NCBI RefSeq assembly: GCF_016917755.1
Contig: NZ_CP070326.1
Coordinates: 1,612,001 to 1,676,000 of the forward strand
Reading direction: 5' to 3'
Source of the DNA: Streptomyces noursei
GTDB lineage: Bacteria; Actinomycetota; Actinomycetes; Streptomycetales; Streptomycetaceae
Length of the DNA stretch: 64,000 bases
Each line of letters starts with the position of its first letter. The stretch's first letter is position 1. Shown piece by piece: positions 17,012 through 24,747 of this stretch. The notes under the pieces are model-generated. The model did no database searches and was not told the DNA's origin. It saw only the letters and a list, made by a program, of their open reading frames with translations. A program made the position numbers and the translations under genes.

Positions 17012-18448
17012 TTACACGCTTGGCCGCGGAGCCTGCTGTCGGTGCCGGCTGGTTTTCCTCGGCGCTGTGTTGGGAGGGGTGCTGCGGTGGGTGTGGTGCC
17101 GGGTGAGGGTGGCCAGGGCGGCGATGGTGAGGCCGCAGCCGGTGATGATCCACCACGCGGGGCGGCTCGCGTGGTCGAACGTGGTGGCGGTGTAACCGGT
17201 GGCGGGGAGGGTGGCGCCGGTGACCGCGACGCCGAGGGCACTGCCGATCTGGCGGCTGGTGGTGGTGACGGCGGAGGCCACGCCGGCCTGGGCGCGGGGC
17301 ATGCCGGAGACGGCGGTGTGGGTGAGGGGGGCGTTGACGAGGCCGAAGCCGATGCCGAAGAGGAGGTAGCAGGCCAGGAGGAGCGGGGTGTGTTGCTGGG
17401 CACCGAGGAGGGCCAGGAGTCCGGCGAGGGTGGTGGCGGTGCCGGAGAGCACCAGGGGCAGGTGGGGGCCGCGGGTGGCGGTGAGGTGTCCGGCCAGGGG
17501 TGGGCAGGCGATGGTCATGGCGGCCATGGGCAGCAGGTAGAGGCCGGCCTGCCAGGCGTGAAGGCCGCGGGCGTCCTGGAGGCCGAGGGCGGCGAGGAAG
17601 AGGAAGCCGCTCAGGGCCGCGAAGGCGCACACGGCGCTGAGGGCGGATGCGGTGAACGGGGGCTGGCGGAAGAAGCGCAGTTCGATCAGCGGTTCGCGCT
17701 GGGCGAGTTCGGTGACGATCAGTGCGGGCAGTGCCGCGGCGGCGGTGAGGGCGCAGGCCAGTACCTGGGGGGAGGTCCAGCCCGTGGCCGGGCCCTGGAT
17801 GATCGCGTAGACGCTGGTGGCGAGCAGCACGACGATGAGCAGTTGGCCGAGCGCGTCCAGGCGGCGGGGGTGCGGGGCGCGGGATTCGGGCACCTGGCCG
17901 GTCAGGGCCAGCGCGAGGAGGCCGATGGGCAGGTTGATCAGGAAGATCCAGCGCCAGCCGACGGTGTCGACCAGTAGCCCACCGAGCAGGGGGCCGACGG
18001 CCATGGTGATGCCCTGGACCGCGCTCCAGACGCCGATGGCGCGGGCGCGTTCGCGGCGGTCGGTGAAGACATTGGTGATGAGGGCCATGGCGACGGGGGT
18101 GAGCAGGCAGCCGCCGACGGCCTGGAGGGCGCGGAAGGCGATCAGCCAGCCGAGGGAGGGAGCCAGGGAGCACAGCAGGGAGGCGGTGGTGAACAGGGCG
18201 AGCCCGGCGCGGAAGACGCGACGGCGGCCTATGCGGTCGCCGGTCGAGCCGGCGAGCAGCAGCAGGGCGGAGAGGACGACGAGGTAGGCGTCGACGGTCC
18301 ACTGCAGTCCGGCGGTGGAGGCGTCGAAGTCGCGCTGGATGGCCGGCAGTGCGGTGTTCAGGGCGGTGTTGTCGAGGCTGACGAGGAACAGGGCTGAGCA
18401 GCAGACGGCAAGGGCCAGCTGCCGCTGCTTTGGGGACGGCTCGGACAC
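17012..18448 (-). CDS. MFS transporter, DHA2 (EmrB/QacA-like) family
   Basis: 478 residues from GTG 18448, just after an AAGGTG ribosome site. About 14 membrane segments are predicted. Drug:H+ antiporter motifs are visible: motif A GSTGDRIGRRRVF after TM2, motif B-like IAFRALQAVGGCLLTP, and motif C GVWSAVQGITMAVGPLLGG. It is last in the cyanate cluster, taking the place that CynX (another MFS protein) has in E. coli, but DHA2 members usually export drugs or metabolites. Import of cyanate is therefore not shown; export of a by-product is equally possible. Confidence 0.85.
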   Translation of the reverse strand: MSEPSPKQRQLALAVCCSALFLVSLDNTALNTALPAIQRDFDASTAGLQWTVDAYLVVLSALLLLAGSTGDRIGRRRVFRAGLALFTTASLLCSLAPSLGWLIAFRALQAVGGCLLTPVAMALITNVFTDRRERARAIGVWSAVQGITMAVGPLLGGLLVDTVGWRWIFLINLPIGLLALALTGQVPESRAPHPRRLDALGQLLIVVLLATSVYAIIQGPATGWTSPQVLACALTAAAALPALIVTELAQREPLIELRFFRQPPFTASALSAVCAFAALSGFLFLAALGLQDARGLHAWQAGLYLLPMAAMTIACPPLAGHLTATRGPHLPLVLSGTATTLAGLLALLGAQQHTPLLLACYLLFGIGFGLVNAPLTHTAVSGMPRAQAGVASAVTTTSRQIGSALGVAVTGATLPATGYTATTFDHASRPAWWIITGCGLTIAALATLTRHHTHRSTPPNTAPRKTSRHRQQAPRPSV

Positions 18449-18620
18449 GACATCACCTTGGGGAGAACGGTTCAGGACGGGGTGGGGGAGCGGACGAGAA
18501 CAGCGGTGGTGCACCGGCCCCGGGACGGCAGGCGTGGGGCCGGTGCACCGTCGGGGTTCACCAGCGCGGGAGTTGGCCGGTGGCTGTGAGGTGGTCGAGC
18601 ACGGGTGGTGGCGCGGGCGC

Positions 18621-18706
18621 GGTATCCGTGGGTGCGGGCGGCGAGGAGCCGGCCCTCGTCGAGCCGGAGCCAGGCCACCTTCTCGATCGCCTCGGGCACC
18701 GGGGCC
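18621..18706 (-). pseudogene. N-terminal NUDIX hydrolase remnant
   Basis: Directly after the deaminase stop, the minus strand encodes PEAIEKVAWLRLDEGRLLA followed by ARTHGY, the typical opening of actinobacterial NUDIX hydrolases (normally continuing into a LPGGK element). The NUDIX box itself is absent. It appears to be a gene truncated between the deaminase and the MFS gene. Confidence 0.5.
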
Positions 18707-19207
18707 TCAGCCGGCGGTCGGGACGCCCGCGACGCGGCGCTCACCGCCGTTGCGTTCCTGCCAGAACCGGTAGACCTCGACGGCGTCCTCGCGCTCCTCG
18801 TAGCGCATCGGCAGCCGGCGGTCCTGCCAGGGCTTGGCGAACTCGTCGTAGAAGGTGTCCAGCTCGAAGTACTTGCGGTCGTCGACGTAGTGGGGCTCGT
18901 AGGCGTCGCGGGTGGTGAGGAAGACGACCTGGTCCGGCGAGCAGTAGTACAGCGAGCCCAGGCACATCGGGCAGGGGTGGGCGAGTACGTAGATGGTGGT
19001 GCCGGTCAGGTGCTCGGTGCCCAGCTTCATGCAGGCATCGCGGATGGCGAGGATCTCCGCGTGGGCGGTGGGGTCATTGGTCTGGGCGACCTTGTTGGGG
19101 CTCTCGGCAAGGATCCTGCCGTCCTTGACGATGACGGTCGCGAACGGGCGGCCGCCCTCGGCGACGTTCTGGCGGGCGATGTCGATGGTGCGCTGGACGA
19201 AGTCCAT
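18707..19207 (-). CDS. Nucleoside/guanine-type deaminase (CDA fold) in the cyn cluster
   Basis: A 166-residue zinc deaminase from ATG 19207 (AGGACC ribosome site). Zinc and catalytic residues are present: HAE in DPTAHAEILAIRDAC, and PCPMC in VLAHPCPMCLGSLYYC. The region after TTRDAYEPHYVDDRKYFELD resembles guanine-deaminase-like and tRNA/cytosine deaminase-like proteins. The gene follows cyanase on the same strand but is separated by a strong hairpin, so expression may be reduced relative to cynTS. A deaminase is not part of the classical cyn operon; its substrate here may be an amino-heterocycle whose breakdown yields cyanate or ammonia. Confidence 0.8.
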   Translation of the reverse strand: MDFVQRTIDIARQNVAEGGRPFATVIVKDGRILAESPNKVAQTNDPTAHAEILAIRDACMKLGTEHLTGTTIYVLAHPCPMCLGSLYYCSPDQVVFLTTRDAYEPHYVDDRKYFELDTFYDEFAKPWQDRRLPMRYEEREDAVEVYRFWQERNGGERRVAGVPTAG

Positions 19208-19280
19208 GAAAGGTCCTCCAAAGAGGGAAGGGGGATGCGAGGCCGCCGGCAGGCAACTTCACGGGGTTCGGGGAACAAGG

Positions 19281-19316
19281 CGGGGCGGGCCGGAAGACTG
19301 TTTCCGGCCCGCCCCG
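19281..19316 (-). terminator. Strong hairpin between cynS and the deaminase gene
   Basis: A perfect 15-bp inverted repeat, CGGGGCGGGCCGGAA (19281-19295) and its complement (19302-19316), with a six-base loop. It lies 35 bases past the cyanase stop on the minus strand. It could terminate or attenuate transcription into the deaminase and MFS genes. Confidence 0.7.
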
Positions 19317-19350
19317 TTGCCGTCCGTCCGCGACGCCGTGTCGGCGCCGG

Positions 19351-19821
19351 TCAGAAGGGCTTGGTCGGCAGGTACTTGCCGTCCAGGGTGATGACGGCGC
19401 GCTCGCCGCCGTCGGGGTCGGCGACCTTCTTCACGTCGAGCTTGAAGTTGATCGCGGAGATGATGCCGTCACCGAACTCCTCGTGGACCAGGGCCTTGAG
19501 GGTCGTGCCGTAGACCTGGAGCATCTCGTAGAAGCGGTACATGGTCGGGTCGGTCGGGATCCGGTTCGGCATCGAGCCGCGGACCGGGATGGTCTGCAGC
19601 AGCATCACCGCGTCGTCGTCCAGGCCCAGCAGCTCGGCGACGGCCTGCGCGGAGTCCTGCGGCAGGGGGTGCTGGCCGAGGACGGCGGCGGTGGTGAAGG
19701 CCACCGACAGGCCGGCGGCCTCGGCGATCTGCTTCCAGGAGAGGTTCTTGCGGGTCTTGGCCTCCACGGCCTTGGCGGCCAGGGCCTCACGGGCGGTCTG
19801 CTCGAACTGGGCGTGCACCAT
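19351..19821 (-). CDS. cynS: Cyanate hydratase (cyanase)
   Basis: 156 residues, the normal cyanase length. The N-terminal helical domain ([25 protein letters not shown]-like AVLGQHPL) resembles an inactive POU-like helix-turn-helix. The C-terminal catalytic domain has [13 protein letters not shown] and [15 protein letters not shown], which provide the Arg, Glu and Ser active-site residues of the family. The enzyme converts cyanate and bicarbonate to ammonia and CO2 via carbamate. The upstream carbonic anhydrase gene recycles CO2 to bicarbonate, as in E. coli cynTS. Confidence 0.97.
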   Translation of the reverse strand: MVHAQFEQTAREALAAKAVEAKTRKNLSWKQIAEAAGLSVAFTTAAVLGQHPLPQDSAQAVAELLGLDDDAVMLLQTIPVRGSMPNRIPTDPTMYRFYEMLQVYGTTLKALVHEEFGDGIISAINFKLDVKKVADPDGGERAVITLDGKYLPTKPF

Positions 19822-19951
19822 GGTCAGTACGTCCTTTTCTCAGGTGTGCCACTCCACGAACAGGGGTGGGGTGAAGTGGCGAGTGGGTGGGGTGGATACG
19901 GGTTCCCGGCACGCTGTCGTTGTCGCGGGCTGGGAACGAGAGCCGGGAGGG

Positions 19952-20539
19952 TCAGACCGCGAGCGCCGGGCCGGCGGCGGTCAGGTCCTCCACGCGACCG
20001 GTGGGGATGTCGTAGACCCAGCCGTGCAGGGCGGCCTTCCCCTCCGCCAGGGCCTTGGCGACCGAGGGGTGGGTGGCCAGGTTCGCCAGCTGCGCGAGCA
20101 CGTTCTGCCGTACCAGGGCGGGAACCTCACCGGCAGCGGTGGTGCGAGCCTGGGACGCATCCGCGTGCCGCAGCCAGGCGGCGACCGCCGGGGCGCCGCT
20201 GAGGTCGTGGCCCTGGGCCAGGGCGGTCATCGCGCCGCACGCGGAGTGACCGCAGACGACGATGTCCTGCACGCCCAGCGCGGCGACGGCGTACTCGATG
20301 CTCGCCGCGACCCCGTCGGCCTCGGGCGTATAGGCGGGGACCAGGTTGCCGGCGGTGCGGATGACGAACAGGTCGCCCGGCTCGGTGCCGGTGATCAGCT
20401 CGGGCACGACGCGGGCGTCGGAGCAGCTGATGAACAGCGTGTGCGGGGTGTGATGCGTGGCCAGATGCGCGAAGAGCTCCGCCTTGGCCGGGAAGACGTC
20501 CCGCTGGAAACGGGCGACGCCCTCGGTGAGGTCCTGCAT
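19952..20539 (-). CDS. cynT: Beta-carbonic anhydrase of the cyanate operon
   Basis: 195 residues from ATG 20539. Beta-class zinc ligands are all present: Cys39 and Asp41 in CSDAR, and His98 and Cys101 in GHSACGA. The RTAGN and HGWVYDIPTG elements are also conserved. It hydrates CO2 to replace bicarbonate consumed by cyanase. It is the first gene of the minus-strand cyanate operon, 130 bases before cynS, and divergent from the LysR regulator. Confidence 0.93.
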   Translation of the reverse strand: MQDLTEGVARFQRDVFPAKAELFAHLATHHTPHTLFISCSDARVVPELITGTEPGDLFVIRTAGNLVPAYTPEADGVAASIEYAVAALGVQDIVVCGHSACGAMTALAQGHDLSGAPAVAAWLRHADASQARTTAAGEVPALVRQNVLAQLANLATHPSVAKALAEGKAALHGWVYDIPTGRVEDLTAAGPALAV

Positions 20540-20606
20540 GGGTCACTCCCTTCGGGTGGTGATCGACCCCTGTGGGCTGGTGAGATCCACCATGCATGAC
20601 CTGTAC

Positions 20607-20662
20607 CTATAGTGCCCAAGAGTCATTAGCCATAGAAGCTATTAGTGCCATCTATAGTTGCC
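20607..20662. promoter_or_regulatory. Repeated CTAT[A/T]AG-T-GCC boxes in the cynT-cynR gap
   Basis: Three near copies of one box lie between the divergent cynT and cynR starts: CTATAGTGCC (20607-20616), CTATTAGTGCC (20639-20649) and CTATAGTTGCC (20652-20662). Around 20632-20642 ATAG-AAG-CTAT also forms a small palindrome with T-N11-A-like symmetry. This fits a LysR-type binding region autoregulating cynR and activating cynTS. The last copy ends three bases before the cynR ATG. Confidence 0.6.
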
Positions 20663-20664
20663 CC

Positions 20665-21573
20665 ATGGCTGCTCTCGAACTGCGTCATCTGCGCTATCTG
20701 CTCGCCGTGGCCGAACACGGCAACTTCACCCGCGCCGCCGAAGAGCTGCACATCTCCCAGCCCACGCTCTCCCAGCAGATCAAGCAGATGGAGCGGACCC
20801 TGGGCGTGCAGCTGCTGGACCGCACCGGCCGCACGGTACGGCTCACCGACGCCGGCGCCGTCTACACCGACCACGCCCGGCGCGCACTACGCGACCTGGC
20901 CGCCGCCGAACGCGCCGTCCACGACGTCCAGGACCTCTCCCGCGGCCACCTGCACCTGGCCGCAACCCCCACCTTCACCGCCTACCTGATCGGCCCGCTC
21001 ACCGCCGAGCTCCACACCCGCCACCCCGGCGTCAGCCTCACCCTGACGGAGATGCCCCAGGACCGCATCGAAGCCGCCCTCCTCGCCGACGACCTCGACC
21101 TGGGCATCGCCTTCGCCGGCACCCACCTGCCCGGCGTCACCGCCACGCCGCTGTTCACCGAGACCCTCAGCCTCGTCGCCGGCGCCCCGCGCGCCCAGGC
21201 GGTGCCGGACCCGCTACCCGCCCGTGCCCTCAAGGACGAGCAACTCGCCCTGCTCAGCGGCGACTTCGCCACCCGCGGCCACATCGACGCCTACTTCGCC
21301 CGCCACCAGGTCGCCCCCCGCATCACGATCGAGGCCAACTCCATCCAGGCGCTCACCGAAATCGTCCAACGCACCCCCCTCGCCACCGTCCTGCCCGACG
21401 CCATCACCCACGACCACCCCCACCTCACCCCCATCCCCCTCGACCCGCCCCTGCCCACCCGCACCGTCACCCTCCTGCACCGCACCGACGCCTACCAAAG
21501 CGCCGCCACCCACGCCTTCACCGACCTCACCCACGACCTCATCCGCACCCGCGGCTACGCCCCGCCCCTGTGA
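20665..21573 (+). CDS. cynR: LysR-family regulator of cyanate genes
   Basis: 302 residues from ATG 20665. The N-terminal winged helix has the LysR signature LRHLRYLLAVAEHGNFTRAA, then EELHISQPTLSQQIKQMERT and GVQLLDRTGRTVRLTDAG. The effector domain from about residue 90 (LHLAATPTFTAYLIGPLTAE) resembles CynR/CbbR-like proteins. Position and divergence from cynTS support the name; E. coli CynR activates on cyanate. Only about 125 bases separate it from cynT. Confidence 0.88.
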   Translation: MAALELRHLRYLLAVAEHGNFTRAAEELHISQPTLSQQIKQMERTLGVQLLDRTGRTVRLTDAGAVYTDHARRALRDLAAAERAVHDVQDLSRGHLHLAATPTFTAYLIGPLTAELHTRHPGVSLTLTEMPQDRIEAALLADDLDLGIAFAGTHLPGVTATPLFTETLSLVAGAPRAQAVPDPLPARALKDEQLALLSGDFATRGHIDAYFARHQVAPRITIEANSIQALTEIVQRTPLATVLPDAITHDHPHLTPIPLDPPLPTRTVTLLHRTDAYQSAATHAFTDLTHDLIRTRGYAPPL

Positions 21574-21810
21574 ACCCCCACTGAACCCCCACCCCGGAAC
21601 AGGGCTTCTCCCGAACGGCCCTTCACCGAAGCCTGCCTGGACGCGGGCAGCCGAACGGGGCGAGGAGGCCGCGCTTGCGGAGTGGGCATCCATGCTTGCG
21701 GAGTGGGCTTGCGTGTCCGCGGCCAACGCCTGGTGGACCGGCAGGAGCGTTCGGTGACGCCGTACGCCGAGCGGCCGAGACCTCAACCGCGACCGCTTGG
21801 TTCTCGCTGA

Positions 21811-22599
21811 TCAGCTTGGTTGAGAGGGGGTGTCCTGCCCCAGGCCCCGGCGGATCGCGATCTCCACGGGTGAGTACGCGCCGTCGGCCCGTTCCCGTTC
21901 GTACGGCGCGGCCGGCATCAGCGGCGGCTGGGCCATGAAGCGCGGCCGCGCCCCATGGTGTGGTTGCGCCGCGTGCACCAGGAACGGATGGCACAGGAAG
22001 ACGTCGCCCGGGGCCCCGGTGGCGAGGGCGAGTGGCCGGTGGTCGGACGCCGCCACCAGATCGGGGGCGAGGGTCAGCCCGCTCGCCCCGTCCTCCCCGT
22101 ACTTCTCCAGCACCTTCGGCACGTCGAGGTGTGAGCCGACCCGGATCCGGGTCGGGGCGTCCTCCTCACCGACCTCGCTGAACAGGAACAGCATCAGCAG
22201 CGCCCGGCCCCGGGAGCGCAGATTGGTGAAGTACCAGCTCTCGCCCTCCGGCAGATAGCTCCCCTCGATGTGCCAGCCCGCGTCGTCCGGCTCCTCCTCG
22301 TGCGGGAAGCGCAGCGGGAACGAGCCCAGCGAGTAGCGCGGCTCCCAGCGTCCCGCACCGACGAGCAGGTCGTACGCGCGATGCAGGGAAGGGGAGTTGG
22401 GCGCGGCGGCGAACGGCCCCTGCGCCATCCCGGCCACCCAGTGCACGGGCTGCGTCCACGTCGCCGGATCGTCCGGGTCGCAGCCCGTCTCCCGCCACAG
22501 CAGCCGCGCGCAGTCCGCGGCCACGCGAGGCGCGACGGCGCCCGCCAACTTCACGAAGCCGTCGCGGAGGAAGCGGGATACCAAGGTCGTGTCGTCCAT
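21811..22599 (-). CDS. Phytanoyl-CoA dioxygenase (PhyH) family protein
   Basis: 262 residues from ATG 22599. The 2-oxoglutarate/Fe(II) dioxygenase fold is visible: an N-terminal LRDGFVKLAGAVAPRVAADC helix, WHIEGSYLP (HxE in place of the common HxD iron motif), and a distal GDVFLCHPFLVHAAQPH with HGARPRFMAQPPL supplying the second His and the Arg that binds 2-oxoglutarate. Such enzymes hydroxylate small metabolites or CoA esters. The substrate is unknown. It stands alone, divergent from the BlaI operon; the gap 21574-21810 shows no gene. Confidence 0.75.
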   Translation of the reverse strand: MDDTTLVSRFLRDGFVKLAGAVAPRVAADCARLLWRETGCDPDDPATWTQPVHWVAGMAQGPFAAAPNSPSLHRAYDLLVGAGRWEPRYSLGSFPLRFPHEEEPDDAGWHIEGSYLPEGESWYFTNLRSRGRALLMLFLFSEVGEEDAPTRIRVGSHLDVPKVLEKYGEDGASGLTLAPDLVAASDHRPLALATGAPGDVFLCHPFLVHAAQPHHGARPRFMAQPPLMPAAPYERERADGAYSPVEIAIRRGLGQDTPSQPS

Positions 22600-22918
22600 G
22601 CCCCCATCGTGCGGCGGCACCGCTCCCGCTCACCCGACATTTTCCGCACCGCCTTTGTCGGGTGTTCAGCGAGTCGAGCCGCGGCCGTCGGCTGATGACG
22701 TCGTCGGCTCACCGAACGCGGAGGCACAGCCACCGGGCCGACCAGCACACCGCGCGGGCGTGGGCCGCGTCTCCCTCCCGCGCACCGGCCCACCGGGGTT
22801 TCCGCGCCACTCGCGGCAGGGCGGACGTGCCCGACATGCGGTACCCGCGCCCGCAGGCCGGTCATCCGACGAGGACTCGCCTTCTCGATCCGGACAGCAC
22901 ACCCCGCTTGTAGTGATC

Positions 22919-23011
22919 CGCTGCGGTCATCTGCTGCAGTCATCCGCGCGAGAGCGGCTGTTCCGCCTCCTGATCGCCAGAGGAGACAGGCTGATCACCA
23001 CAGGAGACAGG
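22919..23011 (+). repeat. Two sets of short tandem repeats upstream of the BlaI gene
   Basis: A 13-bp unit GCTGC[A/G]GTCATC[T/C] occurs twice (22919-22931, 22932-22944), then a 21-bp unit ending AGGAGACAGG occurs twice (22970-22990, 22991-23011) with two mismatches. They lie 60-150 bases before the BlaI-type repressor and could be regulatory. The rest of 22600-23071 shows no gene. Confidence 0.55.
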
Positions 23012-23071
23012 CCGCGGCCGGAAGGTGGCCGAGTAGCCTGTGCGCACGGATGGCCAAGGAAGGCGATAGCG

Positions 23072-23497
23072 GTGGACCGAAGTGACGAGGGGGCCCGCCA
23101 GGCATCCGGCAGGCGGGCGCGCGGTGAGCTGGAGAGCGATGTGCTCGCCACGCTCTGGGCCGCTCGCGGTCCGCTGACCGCGCGCGAGACGCAGGAACGA
23201 CTGCCGGGCGACCTGGCCTACACGACCGTCATGACGATCCTGTCGCGGCTGCACGACAAGGGCATGGTCGTGCGGCACCGCGAAGGCCGCGGGTACGCCT
23301 ACGAGCCGACCCGGGACGAAGCGTCCCATACCGCCCAACGCATGCACTCGCTGCTGGAGGGCGGCTCCGACCGCGAGGCGGTGCTGGCCCGTTTCGTCTC
23401 GGAGCTGTCCGCGCAGGACGAGCACCTGCTGCAACAGCTGCTGTCCGGGCACGGCGAACCACCCGCCGAGAGCGAGCGCTCCCCCAGGAATCGGTGA
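23072..23497 (+). CDS. BlaI/MecI/CopY-family repressor
   Basis: 141 residues from GTG 23072 (AAGGAAGG ribosome site). The winged helix shows the BlaI pattern GELESDVLATLWAARGPLT, then DLAYTTVMTILSRLHDKGMV and HREGRGYAYEPT, and a C-terminal dimerisation helix AVLARFVSELSAQDEHLLQQ. In the bla/mec systems the repressor is cleaved after the paired membrane protease senses beta-lactam or cell-wall stress. The protease gene starts four bases after this stop, so the two are one operon. Confidence 0.9.
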   Translation: MDRSDEGARQASGRRARGELESDVLATLWAARGPLTARETQERLPGDLAYTTVMTILSRLHDKGMVVRHREGRGYAYEPTRDEASHTAQRMHSLLEGGSDREAVLARFVSELSAQDEHLLQQLLSGHGEPPAESERSPRNR

Positions 23498-23501
23498 CCC
23501 C

Positions 23502-24512
23502 GTGCTGGTCAGCGTCTATGTCCCGTTCCTCGTCACCGCCGCACTCGCGGCGCTCGTGCCACCCATCGCACGTCGGTTGCCTCCGCGCCCGGCCGCCTGG
23601 GCACTGGTCTGCGTTGCGCTCGTCACGGCGGTCGGCTGGACCGGATCGCTCGCCCTGCTGGCCTTCACCGGCGTGGCGCAGATTCCGCAGATCGCGAAGG
23701 AAGGCCACTGGTCCGTGGCCGTCCTGCGCGCCGAGGACCCGGTCTACCTCGCCGTCGCGGCCGGCAGTGCGCTGGCACTCGCGACGGGCATCGTCTCGTT
23801 GGGCGTGGCCGCCGTACGCCAGATTCGCCGCCTGGTTCGGGCGCGACAGGAGTGCGCCGACCTGCCCGGGCGGACGGAGCTGGCCGTCGTCGACGACGTC
23901 CCGCTGGCCTTCGCACCGCCCGGGGCGCCCGGGCGGATCGTGGTGTCCCGCGGGATGCTGCGCTGCCTGGACGACGACGGACGCGCGGCCCTGCTCGCAC
24001 ACGAGCGGGCGCATCTGGCCGGGCGCCACCACCTCTTCCAGGGCTTTTGGCGACTTGCCGCGGCCCTGAACCCGCTGCTGCGGCCACTGGCCGCCGCAGG
24101 TGGTTTCGTCCTGGAACGGTGGGCCGACGAGGAAGCCGCGGCGTGTGTCGGCGACCGCCGGGTCGTCGCCCATGCCGTCGCGCGCGCCGCGCTCGCCTCC
24201 GCCGCCACGTCCCGTCCCCCGGCGCTGGCCGCCACCGGCGGGGCGGTGCCGCAGCGGGTGAAGGCCCTGCTGTCCCCGCCTCCCGCCCGCCGGAGGCTAC
24301 CCTTCGCAGCGGGCGGGCTGCTGCTGGTTCTCTGCTGCGCGAGCCTGGCCAATGCCGCGTCCGACAACGACCGGATGCTGGACAACGCACAGTGGGCGCA
24401 GTGTGCGTTGTACGCCGACACCGCGCGCTCGTGGCCGGCCGACCGCGAGGTTCGGCCGGGCCTGCACTGTGTGGATCACGATCGGCGGGAACACGGAGAG
24501 CGCCACTTGTAA
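23502..24512 (+). CDS. M56-family (BlaR1/MecR1-like) membrane metalloprotease
   Basis: 336 residues from GTG 23502. Membrane segments lie at the N-terminus (YVPFLVTAALAALVPPIA) and around 40-60, 85-110 and 265-285. The zinc site is LLAHERAHLAGRHH (HExxH-like HERAH near 167) with a downstream ERWADEEAAA glutamate. There is no penicillin-binding sensor domain, unlike BlaR1, so what it senses is unknown. Its likely role is to inactivate the upstream BlaI repressor. The short extracellular tail has two cysteines. Confidence 0.85.
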   Translation: MLVSVYVPFLVTAALAALVPPIARRLPPRPAAWALVCVALVTAVGWTGSLALLAFTGVAQIPQIAKEGHWSVAVLRAEDPVYLAVAAGSALALATGIVSLGVAAVRQIRRLVRARQECADLPGRTELAVVDDVPLAFAPPGAPGRIVVSRGMLRCLDDDGRAALLAHERAHLAGRHHLFQGFWRLAAALNPLLRPLAAAGGFVLERWADEEAAACVGDRRVVAHAVARAALASAATSRPPALAATGGAVPQRVKALLSPPPARRRLPFAAGGLLLVLCCASLANAASDNDRMLDNAQWAQCALYADTARSWPADREVRPGLHCVDHDRREHGERHL

Positions 24513-24569
24513 TCGGCGCGGCGCCCGAACCCGTACTCCCCCGCACCCGGGGTACCCACTCCCCAAGTT

Positions 24570-24582
24570 CTACATCATGTAG
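24570..24582. promoter_or_regulatory. Probable BlaI-type operator
   Basis: CTACATCATGTAG is a perfect palindrome around a central C, and it carries the TACA/TGTA half-sites recognised by BlaI/MecI repressors. It lies in the gap between the M56 gene and the broken glycosyltransferase gene, about 165 bases before the latter's GTG, so it may have controlled those two genes. Confidence 0.6.
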
Positions 24583-24747
24583 TAGCTTCGGCCTTCGACG
24601 CCGCCGCAATCAGCCATGGCCCGGATCCGCATCGAGGCCCGACCTCGGCCTGCGCGCGGTGCCGCCTGCCCGGAGTGCGCCCGTCTCGCGCCCCGCATTC
24701 CGCGCACTCCATGCATTTCACGCATTCCGTCAGGAGGCTGATCGACC

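Noticed and set aside
17012..18448. Naming the MFS gene cynX
   Set aside because: The protein has DHA2-type antiporter motifs and about 14 helices, unlike 12-helix CynX; position alone is not enough.
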